Positions 57,366 through 64,000 of a DNA stretch of 64,000 nt are shown here, one piece after another. Position 1 is the first letter of the stretch, and every line of letters starts with the position of its first letter. The translations under genes and the position numbers were made by a program. The notes under the pieces were generated by a model that worked only from the letters and a program-made list of their open reading frames with translations, searched no databases and had not been told where the DNA came from. Source of the stretch: Mogibacterium diversum (lineage in GTDB: Bacteria; Bacillota; Clostridia; Peptostreptococcales; Anaerovoracaceae). The stretch is taken from NCBI RefSeq assembly GCF_002998925.1, contig NZ_CP027228.1, positions 1,240,001 to 1,304,000 of the forward strand, written 5' to 3'.

Positions 57366-58646
57366 CTAATTAAGAAGCTTCGGTTCGTCGCTTGAATTAT
57401 CACCACTTGAATTTGCGCTGCTCGCATTAGAACTACTTGCCTCGGTAGTTGATTGCGCCGACGCTCTCGAATCTCCCGATTTGTTAGTCAGACCATACTT
57501 GTCTTCTTTTATTGCTTCAAGAAGCTTTTTAATCTCTTCATCTAACTTGTTAATCGTCGCCGTCTTCTTCGCACCTGACATTGATGAATCCTTGCTCACC
57601 TGTGCACGCCTCTGAGCTAGTGCAAATACACGATGCTCATTATCTCCAAACTTCTGAGCATAATCGTCAGCAGCGATATAGTCTTCTCTTCCAATCATCA
57701 CCCAGTAGTTTAGGTAATCCTTGTTCGTCTTATATCTATTGATAGCCTTTAAAATGTTATCCTTCTGCACTGCTGTAAGCCCACTGCTTCTGACGGCTGA
57801 AACCGCTGCCATATATCTTGTGGAATCCGTCATTTTCCCTTCATTAAGCGATGTTAGCGTCTTACCAACCGAACCGTAATCTTCAGCAAAATACTGTTCT
57901 GTAGCATTCAAGATTTTCTTATTAGTTCTGCCTTTATAGAAATATTCGTATCCGAGGAGCGAAAGTGCGATAATCATAATGGTACATAGCACCGGTAGCA
58001 GTACCTTGTGTCTTGTTATATCCTCTTTCTTCACTGTGACGAAATTTTCGTCTAAATTTTTCTGCTCAATAGCTGCCTCTTCAGTTACCGCTTTTACTAC
58101 TCCGTTTACCGAATCTGCAGCTAGTACCTTGCTTAGCACATCAGTCTGGGAGAATAAATCATTTCCCCCTTTCAAAAAATCTTCATACGAATGCGACCCA
58201 TCTAGTACTGCTCCGGCAAGAGCCTTATACTCGGCTAAGAAAGTACTGTCATTTGTCTGGAACGTTCTATCCAGTACATATGCTCTAAAGCCTATATCAA
58301 TCATCAAATTGTCTGGATTAAGCGAAAATGAATATATATCAGTAAGCTCCTCCAAGAAGCTCACGTTGATCAAAAGCTCATATTTATCAATCAATCTTGC
58401 ACTTTTTACCCTATCGAGCGTCTTAAGTCCCTTTATCTCATAGGAAAACACATAGTAGTCATCCTCACTCGTTATCTCGCACGGAACAAGCCTCTTACTT
58501 GTAAGTGCAAGTTGCTTAATTCTATCCTCTCCAACGGGATAATCCGTCTTCAGGTGGCGTATAGTATAATTCTTATCGCTGCTAGCTTCTTCTATATTAA
58601 TAGCTGGACTACTCTCAGCTTTCTTTTTCTTTTTTATTTTAATCAT
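57366..58646 (-). CDS. essB: Type VII secretion protein EssB
   Basis: The 426-aa protein has the EssB topology: a cytoplasmic pseudokinase-like domain (about 25-200), one membrane segment (VLLPVLCTIMIIALSLLGYE near 218-237) and an outside helical domain ending in a Ser/Asn-rich low-complexity tail. EssB dimers bridge EssA and EssC. It follows esaB by 2 bases and precedes essC by about 38 bases. GGAGATAAAGTAACT precedes the ATG. The long Ser-rich tail of about 30 residues is variable in the family. Confidence 0.9.
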   Translation of the reverse strand: MIKIKKKKKAESSPAINIEEASSDKNYTIRHLKTDYPVGEDRIKQLALTSKRLVPCEITSEDDYYVFSYEIKGLKTLDRVKSARLIDKYELLINVSFLEELTDIYSFSLNPDNLMIDIGFRAYVLDRTFQTNDSTFLAEYKALAGAVLDGSHSYEDFLKGGNDLFSQTDVLSKVLAADSVNGVVKAVTEEAAIEQKNLDENFVTVKKEDITRHKVLLPVLCTIMIIALSLLGYEYFYKGRTNKKILNATEQYFAEDYGSVGKTLTSLNEGKMTDSTRYMAAVSAVRSSGLTAVQKDNILKAINRYKTNKDYLNYWVMIGREDYIAADDYAQKFGDNEHRVFALAQRRAQVSKDSSMSGAKKTATINKLDEEIKKLLEAIKEDKYGLTNKSGDSRASAQSTTEASSSNASSANSSGDNSSDEPKLLN

Positions 58647-58648
58647 AG

Positions 58649-58876
58649 TTACTTTATCTCCGTAATTCTATCACCCGAATAAATACCTTCTTCCTGAAAG
58701 GTGTTAATAGTGCTGATTACTCGCTCCTGCACAGCCGATCTCATGAATGCTTTGCAATTTCTTGGTAAATACCCCTGTCGTGCAAGCTCACCTATAACAT
58801 CGGAGATTCTTCTCCTGTCATCTATAATTACACTCGTTTCAGTGTCACCTTGCGCTATTGTTATGGATATTTTCAT
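58649..58876 (-). CDS. esaB: EsaB/YukD ubiquitin-like T7SS protein
   Basis: The 75-aa protein has a beta-grasp, ubiquitin-like pattern (MKISITIAQGDTETSVII, RRISDVIGELARQGYLP, GDRITEI) without a diglycine tail. YukD/EsaB is a soluble regulator or accessory part of the secretion complex. Its start lies inside the end of essA (32-base overlap), and the ribosome site GGAGAAGGAAG sits within the essA coding region, so translation is coupled. Confidence 0.88.
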   Translation of the reverse strand: MKISITIAQGDTETSVIIDDRRRISDVIGELARQGYLPRNCKAFMRSAVQERVISTINTFQEEGIYSGDRITEIK

Positions 58877-59375
58877 GTTTCTTCCTTCTCCACCTAATAA
58901 ATATTACCGAGATAAGACACATCATAGTTCCTACGATCAATACATCTATAACTCTCATTGTGTCGATACCGATATGCCCCGTCTTCGAAGAGCTCTCTAC
59001 TCCCGTGTTTACCTTCGTAAATAGCTTCCCTTCATTTATAGTATCTCGTACCTCTTTGTCATAGCTTCCTGTCCCTTGCCAATCTACGGCAAACAGATTA
59101 GAAACCATCTGCTTCTGGTCCGCTTCTTTCTTTTCTTTAATATCCTTCATATTCGCCATACTTTCATCAGTAAAGACAGCGAATCCGTATTGAGATAGAA
59201 TATTTCCCTCTTTTCCATGCTCTCCACTTATGCTCTCAGGATCTAGTGATATGCCTGTTCCATCTGCATATGCATATATGGAAGAGAATGCTGTGAACAC
59301 CAGAAAAAGTATCGTTGTGATCAAAACGATACGATTCACATTACCTCTACCCTTTACTTTATCAGTAATGTTCAT
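58845..59375 (-). CDS. essA: Type VII secretion protein EssA
   Basis: The 176-aa protein has a membrane segment near each end (residues about 15-37 and 140-162) with an outside loop between (GTGISLDPESISGE, MKDIKEKKEADQKQM), which is the EssA arrangement. EssA is a small membrane component of the T7SSb channel with EssB and EssC. AAGGAAGGAATA precedes the ATG. Upstream lie three 34-bp repeats and the terminator of esxA, so expression must come through readthrough or an internal start. Confidence 0.82.
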   Translation of the reverse strand: MNITDKVKGRGNVNRIVLITTILFLVFTAFSSIYAYADGTGISLDPESISGEHGKEGNILSQYGFAVFTDESMANMKDIKEKKEADQKQMVSNLFAVDWQGTGSYDKEVRDTINEGKLFTKVNTGVESSSKTGHIGIDTMRVIDVLIVGTMMCLISVIFIRWRRKKHENIHNNSAR

Positions 59376-59391
59376 TATTCCTTCCTTTTAA

Positions 59392-59486
59392 TTCTAATTA
59401 GCGGTTATATTAACCTCCAAATTAATTCTGATAAGCGGTTATATTAACCTCCAAATTAATTCTGATAAGCGGTTATATTAACCCCC
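59392..59486 (-). repeat. Three tandem 34-bp repeats upstream of essA (operator-like)
   Basis: GCGGTTATATTAACC occurs at 59401, 59435 and 59469, exactly 34 bases apart, within nearly identical units. Each unit holds the palindrome GGTTA-ATA-TAACC on the minus strand and an upstream GGAGG-like stretch. No repeat cassette genes or spacer variation of the CRISPR kind are seen. A regulator-binding or RNA-binding array is likely. Confidence 0.75.
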
Positions 59487-59494
59487 TAAACATC

Positions 59495-59528
59495 AAAAAA
59501 TCCTTCGGCACCATAAGATGCCGAAGGA
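59495..59528 (-). terminator. Rho-independent terminator after esxA
   Basis: On the minus strand TCCTTCGGCA and TGCCGAAGGA form a perfect 10-bp stem followed by six T. It lies 10 bases behind the esxA stop, so esxA and the essA-essC block are separable transcripts. Confidence 0.9.
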
Positions 59529-59537
59529 CAACAATGC

Positions 59538-59825
59538 TTATATGAACTGTCCTGCGATGTTTGCGTCAAGCTCCTGTGCAGCGGCTAGAGACTGGTCAAT
59601 CTGTCTAGCGATTGTCTCAACTAGCTCTCTAGTCTTGTCTAGTCCTGGCTTTAGTCCGGCAAACTGCTCAACATATGCGTTAGCAGCTGCACCCTCCCAG
59701 CTATCAGGCAGAGTGTTAATAACGTTCTGCATCTGTGTAATAAGCCCTTCGAGCTCATTGCCCTGTGATCTGAGAGTTGAAGATGCCTGTGATAGGCCTT
59801 CTGCATTTAGTCTAATCTGTGTCAT
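59538..59825 (-). CDS. esxA: WXG100 family T7SS protein (EsxA)
   Basis: The 95-aa protein is a canonical WXG100 helical hairpin: the turn holds DSWEGAAAN (WxG at residues 43-45), and the second helix ends in a Y/F-rich export tail (QELDANIAGQFI). EsxA dimers are secreted by EssC and needed for its activity. AAGGAGGAAGAC precedes the ATG. It lies 24 bases behind the EsaA-like lipoprotein gene and ahead of a terminator, which allows higher expression than the rest. Confidence 0.95.
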   Translation of the reverse strand: MTQIRLNAEGLSQASSTLRSQGNELEGLITQMQNVINTLPDSWEGAAANAYVEQFAGLKPGLDKTRELVETIARQIDQSLAAAQELDANIAGQFI

Positions 59826-59849
59826 GTCTTCCTCCTTAGTGACTTTGCT

Positions 59850-61310
59850 TTACTTCTTTTCAACCAGCATTGTTGGCTGTATTAAAAACTTTATAACATC
59901 ACTGCTTACTCTGCCTTCAACCTTAGCGTTGGACAGAATTTCGCTAAATGCCTTGAGTCTTGTTTTTGTATCAAGGCTGTTTGCTTCAGCAGTTCTATTG
60001 AATGCATTTACCGATGCATCAAGCGCTGCATGGTTCTTAGCATTTGTCTCGTTCATAACTTTTACAGTATCCATTGTGAATTTGCTATTTTCTGAATATG
60101 CTGCAGTTAGCTTCGAAACATTCTCATTCTGAACCTTGTTAAGCTGCTCTGTTGTGCTATTTAGAATCTGTAAGAAGTCATCCATTCTATACTTTATTGC
60201 CTTTTCGTATGTTGCTCCAGATGAGCTTACTCCAGCATTACTATTCCTTGTCATAGTTTCAGGGCTGAGCTTTGATGACAGGTCACCCATAGTTCCTTGA
60301 TAGTTTCTAACGGCATTTACTAAATCATTTTTATGATTTGCTATATCGGACGACGATGGAGCAGAATCCGTAACTATTCTCTCTGCATCATCGACCTTTG
60401 TTCTAGCAGCGTCTAAATCAGCACGGTTTGTTCCTGTAGCAAGATATTTATCTACTTCCTCTTTGTACTTTGCTACTGCTTCTTTATATCTATTTACATT
60501 GTTAATGTAATTTACAGCAGCATCGATATCACGCTTTACTAGATCAAGTTTCTCATATACAGCATAAGACAATGTTGGCGATAATAGTTCATCACGTATT
60601 GTATCGTAATTTTTAGCATATGCCTCTTTATATAATGTGTTTAAATCTGCAGCATATGATTTTCCGTTTTCAGCGAGTCTGCGTGTGTCCTGATTATTGT
60701 ATTTAACATTCTGCTCAGGCATGTTAGGCATTTTGAAATCAGCATTGTAATTTCCTGATGCAAGCTTTCTCGCAGCTGCCAGGTTGCTACCATCATTATT
60801 AAAGATAGCACTTACGTTGTACTGTCCTAGTTCCACCTCGTCAAGTATCGCGTTAACATATGCGTATGCGAGCTTATCGTTGAATTTCTTGTATGTCTCA
60901 AAGACACGATCTTGTGTTCCATCATGAGATGCTTTGTTCAGCTTGTTACTAATCTTATACTCTAGCTTTATTGGCTGTGGGTTCTGGTAGTTAATATTTA
61001 GAATATTAGCCGACAAGTCAGAAGGAAAGAAAATAGCTCCAGCATATGTCCCCTTCTTGATGCCTTCCTCTGCAGAGGCGCTGGAAACAACTTTGTACTT
61101 CTTCTTATCAAGTGTTTTGATAAATTCCTCTGAGTAGTTAACAGTCTTACCAGAGCTCTCAACCCCTATATCCTGATTGACGATAGCAATAGTACCCGAT
61201 GACGAACTCTTCTCTGTGTTCGAACTTCCTCCTTTTGAACATCCTGTTACTAGTAACGAGGTAACAAGAATGAAAGCAAGTAGTAATGATGTGATTGTAC
61301 GTTTTTTCAA
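59850..61310 (-). CDS. EsaA-like lipoprotein (YhgE/Pip N-domain) of the T7SS locus
   Basis: The start is a TTG preceded by AGGTAGGG. The 486-aa protein has a lipobox (LLVTGC, Cys at 24) and then the EsaA/YhgE-type outside domain: GTIAIVNQDIGVESSGK, SAEEGIKKGTYAGAIFFPSDLSA and a long helical region with KRDIDAAVNYINNVNR and a C-terminal helical stretch. Full EsaA has about 1000 residues and six membrane segments, none of which are here. It sits where esaA usually does, upstream of esxA. I infer it is a lipid-anchored form of the EsaA ectodomain. It has the promoter at 61422-61451. Confidence 0.75.
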   Translation of the reverse strand: MKKRTITSLLLAFILVTSLLVTGCSKGGSSNTEKSSSSGTIAIVNQDIGVESSGKTVNYSEEFIKTLDKKKYKVVSSASAEEGIKKGTYAGAIFFPSDLSANILNINYQNPQPIKLEYKISNKLNKASHDGTQDRVFETYKKFNDKLAYAYVNAILDEVELGQYNVSAIFNNDGSNLAAARKLASGNYNADFKMPNMPEQNVKYNNQDTRRLAENGKSYAADLNTLYKEAYAKNYDTIRDELLSPTLSYAVYEKLDLVKRDIDAAVNYINNVNRYKEAVAKYKEEVDKYLATGTNRADLDAARTKVDDAERIVTDSAPSSSDIANHKNDLVNAVRNYQGTMGDLSSKLSPETMTRNSNAGVSSSGATYEKAIKYRMDDFLQILNSTTEQLNKVQNENVSKLTAAYSENSKFTMDTVKVMNETNAKNHAALDASVNAFNRTAEANSLDTKTRLKAFSEILSNAKVEGRVSSDVIKFLIQPTMLVEKK

Positions 61311-61421
61311 TTTTACCCTACCTATTCTGGAATTTGCATTTCTGATTAGTGCTATTGCATAGCGTAAAATCAGTTTTATGTTAATTCCAACACATAAACA
61401 CCATAATTTTTTTATAATTGT

Positions 61422-61451
61422 ATTATCTCATTATATTTACTCATGTGTCAA
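61422..61451 (-). promoter_or_regulatory. Promoter of the T7SS operon
   Basis: On the minus strand a perfect TTGACA and GATAAT are separated by 18 bases, about 110 bases upstream of the EsaA-like lipoprotein start. A TATAAT inside the spacer is not positioned for use. Confidence 0.7.
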
Positions 61452-61511
61452 TACCTGTGCAAAAATAGTGATTTTTCATACTAATATAGTGATTTTCTTG
61501 TAATTAAACAT

Positions 61512-61541
61512 AAAAAGAGTCCTCCTCTCGGAGAACTCTTT
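61512..61541 (-). terminator. Rho-independent terminator of the ribosomal alpha operon
   Basis: On the minus strand AAAGAGT-TCTCC and GGAGG-ACTCTTT form a stem with an unpaired base on each side around a four-base loop, followed by TTTTTA. It stands about 30 bases behind rplQ. Confidence 0.85.
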
Positions 61542-61570
61542 ATTATAATTATATCGATTAGACGACAGCT

Positions 61571-61912
61571 CTATACGAGCTCGAGATATACGACCTCCGC
61601 ATTATCTCCCTGTCTAGGTCCTAGCTTAAGAACTCTTGTATATCCGCCATTACGCTCAGCGTACTCTGGTGCGATCTCATCAAAGAGCTTTGTAACTACA
61701 TCTTCATCGAAAACGTATGCGAGAACCTGTCTTCTTGCATGAAGATCTCCACGTTTAGCTAGTGTAATTAGCTTCTCAGCTTCACGACCTGCTTCCTTCG
61801 CTCTATCTAGAGTTGTAGTAATTCTACCTTCTCTGAATAGATCGGTTACGAGGTTTCTTAGCATGGATTTTCTGTGTGCAGAATTTCTGCCCAGCTTCTT
61901 GTAACCATTCAT
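61571..61912 (-). CDS. rplQ: 50S ribosomal protein L17
   Basis: The 113-aa protein has the L17 N-terminus (GYKKLGRNSAHRKSMLRNLV) and the C-terminal GYTRVLKLGPRQGDNAEVVYLEL. It sits near the exit tunnel of the large subunit. GAAAGGAGTAGAGACTG precedes the ATG, and rpoA lies 19 bases upstream, the standard end of the alpha operon. Confidence 0.97.
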   Translation of the reverse strand: MNGYKKLGRNSAHRKSMLRNLVTDLFREGRITTTLDRAKEAGREAEKLITLAKRGDLHARRQVLAYVFDEDVVTKLFDEIAPEYAERNGGYTRVLKLGPRQGDNAEVVYLELV

Positions 61913-61931
61913 CAGTCTCTACTCCTTTCAG

Positions 61932-62879
61932 TTAGTTTTCGTCATTAGGCTTAAGGCTCAATCCGAGCTCTGTAAGCTTATTCTTTACTTCTACAAGCGA
62001 CTTCATTCCGAGGTTTCTAACCTTCATCATGTCTTCTTCAGTACGCTGAGTTAGCTCCTGAACTGTGTTGATTGAAGCTCTCTTGAGGCAGTTAAACGAA
62101 CGAACTGAGAGCTCTAGCTCTTCAATTGTCATCTCAAGTGCCTTTTCCTTACGAGCTTCACTCTTCTCGACCATGAAGTCCATCTCGTTCACCTCAGATC
62201 CTAATCCAATGAATAGGTTGAGGTGCTCTAGCATGATCTTTGCACCGATGGAAACACCCTCTTCTGGAGTGATTGAACCATCTGTCCAAAGCTCAAGCGT
62301 TAGCTTATCGTAATCAGTCACCTGCCCAACTCTTGTATTCTCAACTGTGAAGTTAACCTTCTTAACAGGTGTGAATATTGAGTCTACTGGAATAACTGCT
62401 ATAGGAGTTGAATCTGTCTTATTCTGCTCTGCAGGTACATATCCTCTTCCCGAAGCGATGTTCATCTCCATTACCAAAGTTGCATTCTCTGCTAGAGTTG
62501 CAATGTGTAAATCTGGATTGAAAATCTCCGTATCGGAATCAACGATGATATCCGCTGCTGTTACTTCTCTAGCACCAACAGCATTGATAATCGCTCTCTT
62601 CTCTTCGTCGCCATTGATTCTTACAGCAAGTCTCTTGAGGTTCAAGATAATCTCTGTAACATCTTCCTTGACGCCTGGAATAGTTGAGAACTCATGGAGT
62701 ACACCGTCAATCTTGACAGAAGTGATAGCTGCTCCTGGTAAAGAGCTGAGAAGAATTCTTCTCATGCAGTTTCCGAGCGTTGTACCGTATCCTCTCTCGA
62801 GAGGTTCTACAACGAACTTTCCGTACTGTCCATTTTCATCGATTTCCTTAGTAATTGTTGGCTTTACTATCTCAATCAT
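61932..62879 (-). CDS. rpoA: RNA polymerase subunit alpha
   Basis: The 315-aa protein has a complete N-terminal dimerisation domain (EPLERGYGTTLGNCMRRILL, PGAAITSVKIDGVLHEF) and a C-terminal domain (VRSFNCLKRASINTVQEL, VRNLGMKSLVEVKNKL) for promoter UP-element and activator contacts. GGGAGGAACAAA precedes the ATG. Length and motifs are ordinary for Firmicutes. The 79 bases to rpsD hold no other signal. Confidence 0.98.
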   Translation of the reverse strand: MIEIVKPTITKEIDENGQYGKFVVEPLERGYGTTLGNCMRRILLSSLPGAAITSVKIDGVLHEFSTIPGVKEDVTEIILNLKRLAVRINGDEEKRAIINAVGAREVTAADIIVDSDTEIFNPDLHIATLAENATLVMEMNIASGRGYVPAEQNKTDSTPIAVIPVDSIFTPVKKVNFTVENTRVGQVTDYDKLTLELWTDGSITPEEGVSIGAKIMLEHLNLFIGLGSEVNEMDFMVEKSEARKEKALEMTIEELELSVRSFNCLKRASINTVQELTQRTEEDMMKVRNLGMKSLVEVKNKLTELGLSLKPNDEN

Positions 62880-62958
62880 TTTGTTCCTCCCATAAATCTA
62901 CTGATCTGACGATTAATAATTAGTGCATCGTATGCAAACGTATTAATTAATCGAGCGA

Positions 62959-63546
62959 CTATCTTGAGTAGAACTCAACGATGCTGTGCTCTGCGATTGG
63001 TAGATCAATGTCTTCACGGCTTGGTGCTGTAACGATTTTACCCTCAAGCTTGTCTAGATCAATGCTAATCCACTGTGGAGTTGTGATAACCATATCCTTA
63101 AGCTCCTTGAACTTAGGAGATGACTGAGACTTTTCCTTTACAGTGATTACATCTCCAGCCTTGAGTTCCATTGAAGGGATGTTAGCCTTCTTGCCATTAA
63201 CTAGGAAGTGTCCGTGGTTAACTAGCTGTCTAGCTTCTCTTCTTGTAGCTGCAAAACCCATTCTGAATACAACGTTGTCGAATCTGCTCTCGAGCATTAC
63301 GAGAAGGTTTGTACCAACCTGTCCAGGTCTCTTTTCAGCCTTAGCATATAGATTTCTGAACTGCTTCTCCTGAAGTCCGTATACGAACTTAACCTTCTGC
63401 TTCTCGTTGAGCTGAAGACCGTACTCGCTCTTCTTTCTTCTGCTCTGCTGAGCCTGTCTCTTAGATTTCTTATTTATACCCATGTACTGTGGCTCAATGC
63501 CTAGTGCCTTAGCTCTCTTCAGTACTGGTTCTCTATTTCTAGCCAT
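62959..63546 (-). CDS. rpsD: 30S ribosomal protein S4
   Basis: The 195-aa protein has the S4 core (MLESRFDNVVFRMGFAATR, the S4 RNA-binding domain ARQLVNHGHFLVNGKK) and ends EHSIVEFYSR. Its N-terminus carries no cysteines, so it is the zinc-free C-minus form found in many Firmicutes. S4 nucleates 16S rRNA assembly and can repress its own operon. GGAAGGAGGAG lies upstream of the ATG. Confidence 0.98.
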   Translation of the reverse strand: MARNREPVLKRAKALGIEPQYMGINKKSKRQAQQSRRKKSEYGLQLNEKQKVKFVYGLQEKQFRNLYAKAEKRPGQVGTNLLVMLESRFDNVVFRMGFAATRREARQLVNHGHFLVNGKKANIPSMELKAGDVITVKEKSQSSPKFKELKDMVITTPQWISIDLDKLEGKIVTAPSREDIDLPIAEHSIVEFYSR

Positions 63547-63568
63547 GTATTGTTACTCCTCCTTCCGC

Positions 63569-63964
63569 TTAGACTCTTCTCTTCTTAGGTGGCCTGCATC
63601 CATTGTGAGGAATTGGCGTAATATCCTTAATCATTGTTACATTGAGTCCAGCAGTCTGAAGTGCTCTGATAGCAGCTTCTCTACCGGAACCAGGACCCTT
63701 TACGTATACCTCTACTGTCTTTAGACCATGCTCCATAGCTGCCTTTGCTGCAACCTCAGCAGCGCTCTGTGCAGCAAAAGGTGTCGACTTTCTCGAACCT
63801 CTGAAGCCATTTGAGCCAGCACTTGACCATGATAGTGCGTTTCCGTCCATATCTGTTAGAGTAACTAGTGTGTTGTTAAATGTGGACTGGATGTGAGCCT
63901 GGCCTCTTTCAACGTTTTTACGTTCTCTTTTCTTCTTTCTAACTGTCTTCTTAACAGCTGCCAT
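63569..63964 (-). CDS. rpsK: 30S ribosomal protein S11
   Basis: The 131-aa protein shows the S11 stretches AHIQSTFNNTLVTLTDMDGN, SSAGSNGFRGSRKSTPFAAQ and the C-terminal DITPIPHNGCRPPKKRRV. It lies in the platform of the small subunit. An AAGGAGGTAGAGAAAT site precedes the ATG. The order S13-S11-S4-alpha-L17 is standard. Confidence 0.98.
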   Translation of the reverse strand: MAAVKKTVRKKKRERKNVERGQAHIQSTFNNTLVTLTDMDGNALSWSSAGSNGFRGSRKSTPFAAQSAAEVAAKAAMEHGLKTVEVYVKGPGSGREAAIRALQTAGLNVTMIKDITPIPHNGCRPPKKRRV

Positions 63965-63984
63965 ATTTCTCTACCTCCTTGTCC

Positions 63985-64000
63985 TTATTTCTTCTTGCCA
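63985..64000 (-). CDS. rpsM: 30S ribosomal protein S13, C-terminal codons only
   Basis: The last 16 bases encode GKKK and a TAA on the minus strand. This is the usual S13 ending, and S13 is the expected upstream neighbour of S11. The call rests mainly on gene order. Confidence 0.6.

Noticed and set aside
59392..59486. Three regular 34-bp repeats considered as a CRISPR array
   Set aside because: The units are directly adjacent with no unique spacers, and no cas gene is nearby.

Overview
The window comes from a low-to-mid G+C anaerobic Firmicute of the Clostridia. The signs are a ferredoxin-dependent indolepyruvate oxidoreductase (IorAB), a phosphate butyryltransferase-type enzyme, the [FeFe]-hydrogenase maturase HydF, rubredoxin, AGGAGG ribosome binding sites and the gene orders ffs-dnaX-ybaB-recR and rpsM-rpsK-rpsD-rpoA-rplQ. 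A member of Eubacteriales family XIII (Mogibacterium-like) would fit, but that is inference. Almost all genes lie on the minus strand; the plus-strand exceptions are the partial symporter at the left edge, the NhaC-type transporter, the tRNA-Gly, hydF-nadE, a DUF1461 membrane protein and tcdA.

Left part (1-30 kb) is mostly housekeeping and metabolism: end of a DAACS symporter; pgeF, ptb and iorAB (aromatic/2-oxoacid fermentation); a pentapeptide-repeat protein; an NhaC-family transporter behind a lysine riboswitch; a PBP plus FHA-FtsW/RodA pair behind glnS, whose leader holds an unassigned compact RNA fold; two giant ABC-FtsX fusions; tRNA-Gly(CCC) followed by two tandem 156-nt units holding sense and antisense copies of tRNA pieces; fumC; a 6S-like small RNA gene; comF behind an attenuator-like hairpin; recD2; yhaM; hydF-nadE; hisC with a TrpR-like regulator whose promoter spacer contains a palindrome; and rubredoxin.

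Middle part (30-50 kb): a Sec-exported 832-aa protein with a toxin-like region, a transmembrane anchor and a 110-residue polybasic tail, followed by three tandem membrane-anchored paralogues that look like immunity proteins; a four-gene polysaccharide/peptidoglycan O-acetylation operon (SGNH hydrolase, DUF4358, MBOAT, DHHW); a split ThrE exporter; a CBS/DRTGG pyrophosphatase; ppiB; DUF445; tcdA preceded by an orphan tRNA T-arm; mutM; recR-ybaB-dnaX and the SRP RNA.

Right part (49.6-61.5 kb) is a complete type VIIb secretion locus, read leftward: EsaA-like lipoprotein, EsxA (WXG100), a terminator and three 34-bp repeats, EssA, EsaB/YukD, EssB, EssC, then a cargo module of a small DUF3130/TIGR04197-type protein, a small coiled-coil protein, an LXG-like substrate and an LRR lipoprotein, and finally a decayed fragment of a second LXG-like gene. 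The window closes in the ribosomal alpha operon.

The parts most deserving a second look are the surface toxin-like gene with triplicated partners, the lipoprotein that replaces EsaA, the repeat units behind tRNA-Gly, and the unassigned structured RNAs.
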